Shown here: positions 60,446 to 64,000 of the stretch, piece after piece | How positions within the stretch are numbered: position 1 is the first letter of the stretch | Layout of the letters: each line of letters begins with the position of its first letter | DNA from: Anastatus disparis | Lineage: Eukaryota; Arthropoda; Insecta; Hymenoptera; Eupelmidae | DNA length: 64,000 bases | Direction: 5' to 3' | NCBI GenBank assembly: GCA_017163975.1 | Contig: JAFFSR010000244.1 | Location: 248,001 to 312,000, forward strand | Notes under the pieces: generated by a model | What the model saw: only the letters and a program-made list of their open reading frames with translations | Database searches by the model: none | What the model was told of the DNA's origin: nothing | Made by a program: the position numbers and the translations under genes

Positions 60446-60550
60446 GTAATGTATAGAAGATACAATTAAGTACAAACTTTTGAAAAAAAATTACTCATAG
60501 AAAATTCAGTTTTAACTAAAAAGTAGATGATAAAAAATTTAAAAAAAAAA

Positions 60551-60871
60551 CATTTTTAAAACACGCTTTTATAACGGAGAAAATACACTAAAAAGTATTG
60601 AATAAATTTATTTACTTCCTTGAAATTACTTTTATACAGTTCGTTGCGATAGTTAAAAGAAAATTTTACAACGAATATTCAAAAATAAAAGTGTGGGTGC
60701 TGAATTAGATTTACTAAAATTAGCACCCAAACTTTTCTTTTTAAATTTTTGTTGTAAAATTTTCTTTTAATTATCGCAATAAACTGTAAAAAAGTAATTT
60801 CAAGGAAGTAAATTAATTTATTTAATACTTTTTAGTGTATTTTCTCCGTTATAAAAGCGTGTTTCAGAAAT
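60551..60871. repeat. Palindrome, ~320 bp
   Basis: AACACGCTTTTATAACGGAG on the left is mirrored at 60850-60871; the arms match to a centre near 60710 (GCACCC on both sides). Confidence 0.85.
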
Positions 60872-62385
60872 GTTTTTTTTAATTTTTTATTAAAATTGTA
60901 TTTTATAAAATTTATGTTCAAAGGATATTAAAAAAAATATTTTTATATCATGTGATGATAATTTTTTAAATGAGGTAATTTGATGTATTTTAAAATTATT
61001 GTTTTTCTTATTAAAAATATTATTGCTTTAATGAAATTAATTTTAATATATTTAATTGTTAACAATTTTTATATAAATGACAATTCATTTAAATACTAAT
61101 ACGTGTACAAATAAAAATGTAATTAAGTTAAATATAATTTTAATATATTTAAATGTAATTTTAATATATTTAATTGTTTACAATTTTTATATAAATGACA
61201 ATTCATTTAAATACTCACACGTGTACAAATGAAAATGTAATTAAGGTTGAATGTATTTTATTTATAAAAAATTGTTAACAAGTAACTTTTTAAATAATAT
61301 ATTTTCATGAAAACTAATTTAAATACTTTATTCTCTGAATAATAACTGAATAGAATTTTAATTTAATAAATTTAGTTATACAATTATAAATATATAATTT
61401 TTATGTAACTGTTCATCAAATAGAATTATTATTTTTTTAATATATACATTAAAAAAATAATTATTACAATAGATTGTAGTTAAATAAAAATGTTTATTTC
61501 AATAATTATAACGTTAAAATTAATTTCGATGAAAATGTTAATTGATTGACATTTACAGTATTATTTTAACTATATTGAAAAGTTACTTGTCATCAATGAA
61601 AAAATATTTATTTATTTAAATTAATAATCTATTAATATCAAGAATTTTTTAAAAATTATAATATTTATGATATGCAAACCTTACTTGTGATACATACACT
61701 TTCTGATATTTGTATCTCATTAGAATTTTTTATTAGATGCAAAAAGGATTGTTGAGTAATTGCAAATAGTTATTTCATTATTCTGAAATATTCAAATTTA
61801 GAATTAACCAAAAATGTGTATTTTAATCTTATGGTTTTTTTTATTTAAATTTTATATTTCATATATATAAAATACAATTATGAAGATATTTTTATTAGAA
61901 ATAAACACAAAATTTTTTTTAAGCATGTTCCACGTAAAAATTAATTTCATAATTCAAATTCATGGTCATATATTAAGGTCTGGAAATTATAGTTGTTACT
62001 CAGTTCCCAGTTCTCAGTTTATTTATATCAAATATCGTACTATCTTTGTTTTTCTTATGGAAGTAGATTGAGAAATAGACACTTGATGAAATAAATTATA
62101 CGCTTTTTTACTTTAAGCAAATGTGTACATATATTTTTATATTATGTTTCATCAAATTATTTTTAATTTTATTTAGTACTCAAAATTCACGTAAATTAAT
62201 TAATTCTTATTTACTTAAAATTAGTCACATATACATAATAATATAATAAAAGAAAATTCAACCGAGCGACGTTAGGAGCGAAAAACTTCAATATAATTAA
62301 TTTCTATTCACGTAAAACCCATTAAATTGTGTCACAATTTTCAACAGTTGAGAAATATAATGTAAATCATATAATGTATCATGGG

Positions 62386-62408
62386 GCGCGGTAGCGCCCC
62401 GAAAGGCA
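62386..62408. other. GC-rich hairpin
   Basis: GGGGCGC-GGTA-GCGCCCC in otherwise AT-rich sequence, at the end of body repeat copy 2. Confidence 0.5.
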
Positions 62409-64000
62409 AGATTGCAAAGCCATATCGTGCGCGACGAGATCTATTTACTTTAAGTTTCAAATTTTAAAAATTGAAACTCGCAAAATATATATTAAATATA
62501 TGTATTTACTTGTTAATACTTGTAAATATATATATAATATATGGTAATAAACATTTCATACCAAAAACAGCTAAAAAATGACGTATTTATTATGTTTTGT
62601 ATGATATATAGGCTAGACCTGCGATTTCTTGTTTTTAATAATTTTCTCATTCAGCCAAACGTATGAGACGGAAGTTGCACGCGCAGTCGCCTGAGCAGGC
62701 GTACGTATATAGAAAAAAGAGAGAGAGAGATAAGATAACATGTGGCATATGCATAGAGTGAATGAGAGAGAACGAGTAATAACAGCAAACAGCATTGTCT
62801 ATACGGAAAAAGGTTTTCACTAAAAAAAAAGTACTAAATTTAATCATACCTATAAATCAAACTACTAGTAGTTATTTAATAGGTATTTAGAATACTTTTT
62901 AATATTACTTTTATCAGTGCCTTTTTTTAATGGTTTGTCCTGGTAATTTTGAAGGATAGAACCGATAATTTTGGTTCTACAGTATTAAATTGTTTAATAC
63001 TAACCGTAGAACCTGTATAGTACCCACCGCGGCGTGGTTTGAGTATACAGTGTAGGGTTTTTGTATATGTGTATAGGATTTATGATATCCCGTGTTATGC
63101 CAGGTCCAATACCCTGACATGTAATTAATCTGACTCCAATATTAACCCAAATAAAACGTGTTCCCAGGAGGCCAAATATCTACAACAGAAATTTTGAATT
63201 AATTAGTATTTATTTAATATTTATCGCCAGCCAACTGCTAGCACGCTGTGTACGCTACGAAAGCTAGTACACCACTGGTCGTGATGACTTAGTCGGTTCG
63301 TCTCTCTACTCGAGACTGATCTTGCGCTTGCGCATTTACATTTATACTTAGTTACTTCAGCGCCGCAACTTAGCTATGCTAACGCCATATAGCTTCCCCT
63401 CAAATGTTGACTAGGGAAATTTTTATTAATTTTCTAATTATTTTTATACATAAAAATTTGTCTAGGAGACATTGATATGTCTTTACATGATATAAATTTT
63501 CTTAAATACATTTTGTATACAAAATTATAAAAATATATATTTTTACATTATTACAAATTTCTTTTTTAACATTTTAAATTATCACAGCGTGTTGCTTTTA
63601 ACTTTTTGTTGGCTTGTTTACATAAATTTTAATACATTTTAAACCTTTCGAAACGCAGTACAATTTTTATATCACTTTTTACATTTTAAACGCAATCATT
63701 TTTACATTCTTCTTTCATTTGTCAATTTTCTTAAACAACAAAATTATTTAATATTTGTATGTGCGAAAGTTTGTCTTTTACCATTAAGGCGTTTGTAGAA
63801 AGCTTTTATGAAAAAAAAATATTTTGCGTTACAAATGAATAAAAGAAATTGTTTTGAAATTTAATATACTAGTTTTTATTTTTAGGATTTGTAATTATAC
63901 TTATCTACTTGTTTCCATAACTCCTAAATTTCTTCAACAACTGTACATAAAATTCTCTACGCATTAACAATTTTTTCTTTTATTTTCCTATTAAAAATCC
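62409..64000. other. Unassigned sequence
   Basis: No gene recognised. A hairpin GGTTCTAC-AGTATTAAA with its complement is at 62972-63012. A GC-richer stretch at 63230-63400 with GCTAGCACGCTGTGTACGCT resembles LTR-type sequence of the 22571 block in its GCACGCTGTGTA word only. The rest is AT-rich. Confidence 0.4.

Larger units (their letters stand above)
59665..60885. mobile_element. Insertion in body repeat copy 2
   Basis: Interrupts a segment that is continuous in copy 1 near 5300-5330. It contains GTCTGTCTGTCT runs at about 59695 and 60078, unique moderately GC sequence, a GGGGATATATAGGGG-type short tandem array, and a palindrome at the right. It may be several insertions in one. Type unknown. 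Confidence 0.55.
58293..62385 (+). repeat. Dispersed AT-rich repeat body, copy 2
   Basis: Matches copy 1 (2401-2548 plus 4100-6590) in the same order, ending near AACAGTTGAGAAATATAATG. It differs by lacking the 2553-4095 element, by a 1.2 kb insertion (about 59665-60885) and by a ~120-bp tandem duplication at about 61040-61250. The CGACGTTAGGAGCGA motif is near 62266. No genes; the short frame at 61880 is present in copy 1 only with breaks. Confidence 0.8.

Noticed and set aside
60220..60475. Minus-strand PYIFPYPLYIP-like frame
   Set aside because: Translation of a ~20-bp tandem array.
61880..62071. 63-codon frame in body repeat copy 2
   Set aside because: The equivalent in copy 1 (about 6110-6300) is broken, so there is no sign of selection.
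62640..62850. Two overlapping minus-strand frames of 60-66 codons
   Set aside because: Created by a GA-rich tract; no domain.

Overview
This window is a eukaryotic, very AT-rich, transposon-packed stretch. It is most likely from an insect, perhaps a hymenopteran; that is an inference from the mix of Helitron, BEL/Pao and Ty3/gypsy relics, GGGGCGTCC-type MITEs and long (TA)n tracts, not a demonstrated identity. I find no intact host gene, no rRNA, no intact tRNA and no CRISPR array. Nearly everything recognisable is a mobile element or its wreckage, often nested.

Layout. 0-7 kb: two fold-back elements (92-1295, 1355-2340) followed by a dispersed AT-rich repeat body (2401-7264) that carries a nested 1.5 kb GGAA/TTCC-rich element. 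The body ends in a Helitron-like CTAG terminus. 7.3-13.7 kb: GGGCC-TATATTTT minisatellite, a 29-bp minisatellite, then a decayed minus-strand Helitron (helicase, Rep, Lys/Glu-rich repeat region) interrupted by a 434-bp TIR element. 13.7-17.8 kb: AT-rich DNA, a tRNA-like relic, a second Helitron-type terminus and an inverted copy of the body repeat. 17.8-21.5 kb: a 3.7 kb TIR transposon with ~545-bp TIRs and a nearly open transposase gene. 21.7-23.8 kb: two solo-LTR-like blocks in (TA)n. 23.85-25.8 kb: a short plus-strand Helitron with decayed helicase. 26-33.9 kb: AT-rich DNA with fold-back MITEs. 33.9-37.7 kb: a minus-strand BEL/Pao pol relic cut by four MITEs. 38.9-46.5 kb: a plus-strand Ty3/gypsy relic (gag, protease, integrase ends, putative 3' LTR) whose protease is split by a 1.34 kb palindrome. 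47.3-53.6 kb: a second minisatellite plus minus-strand Helitron copy. 53.6-55.3 kb: a minus-strand transposase-like pseudogene. 56.7-62.4 kb: a second copy of the fold-back plus body repeat. 62.4-64 kb: unassigned.

The most interesting object is the 17768-21507 transposon. It has a 5-bp-like duplication (TTATA) beside both ends, an N-terminal Cys-rich protein and a C-terminal domain with a D-x77-D-x36-D pattern, one in-frame stop from being intact. I cannot place it in a named superfamily. The second theme is the number of long palindromic elements (about twenty). One TTAA-flanked group shares a terminal design, and several insertions can be proved inside the window by comparing occupied and empty copies of the same host repeat.
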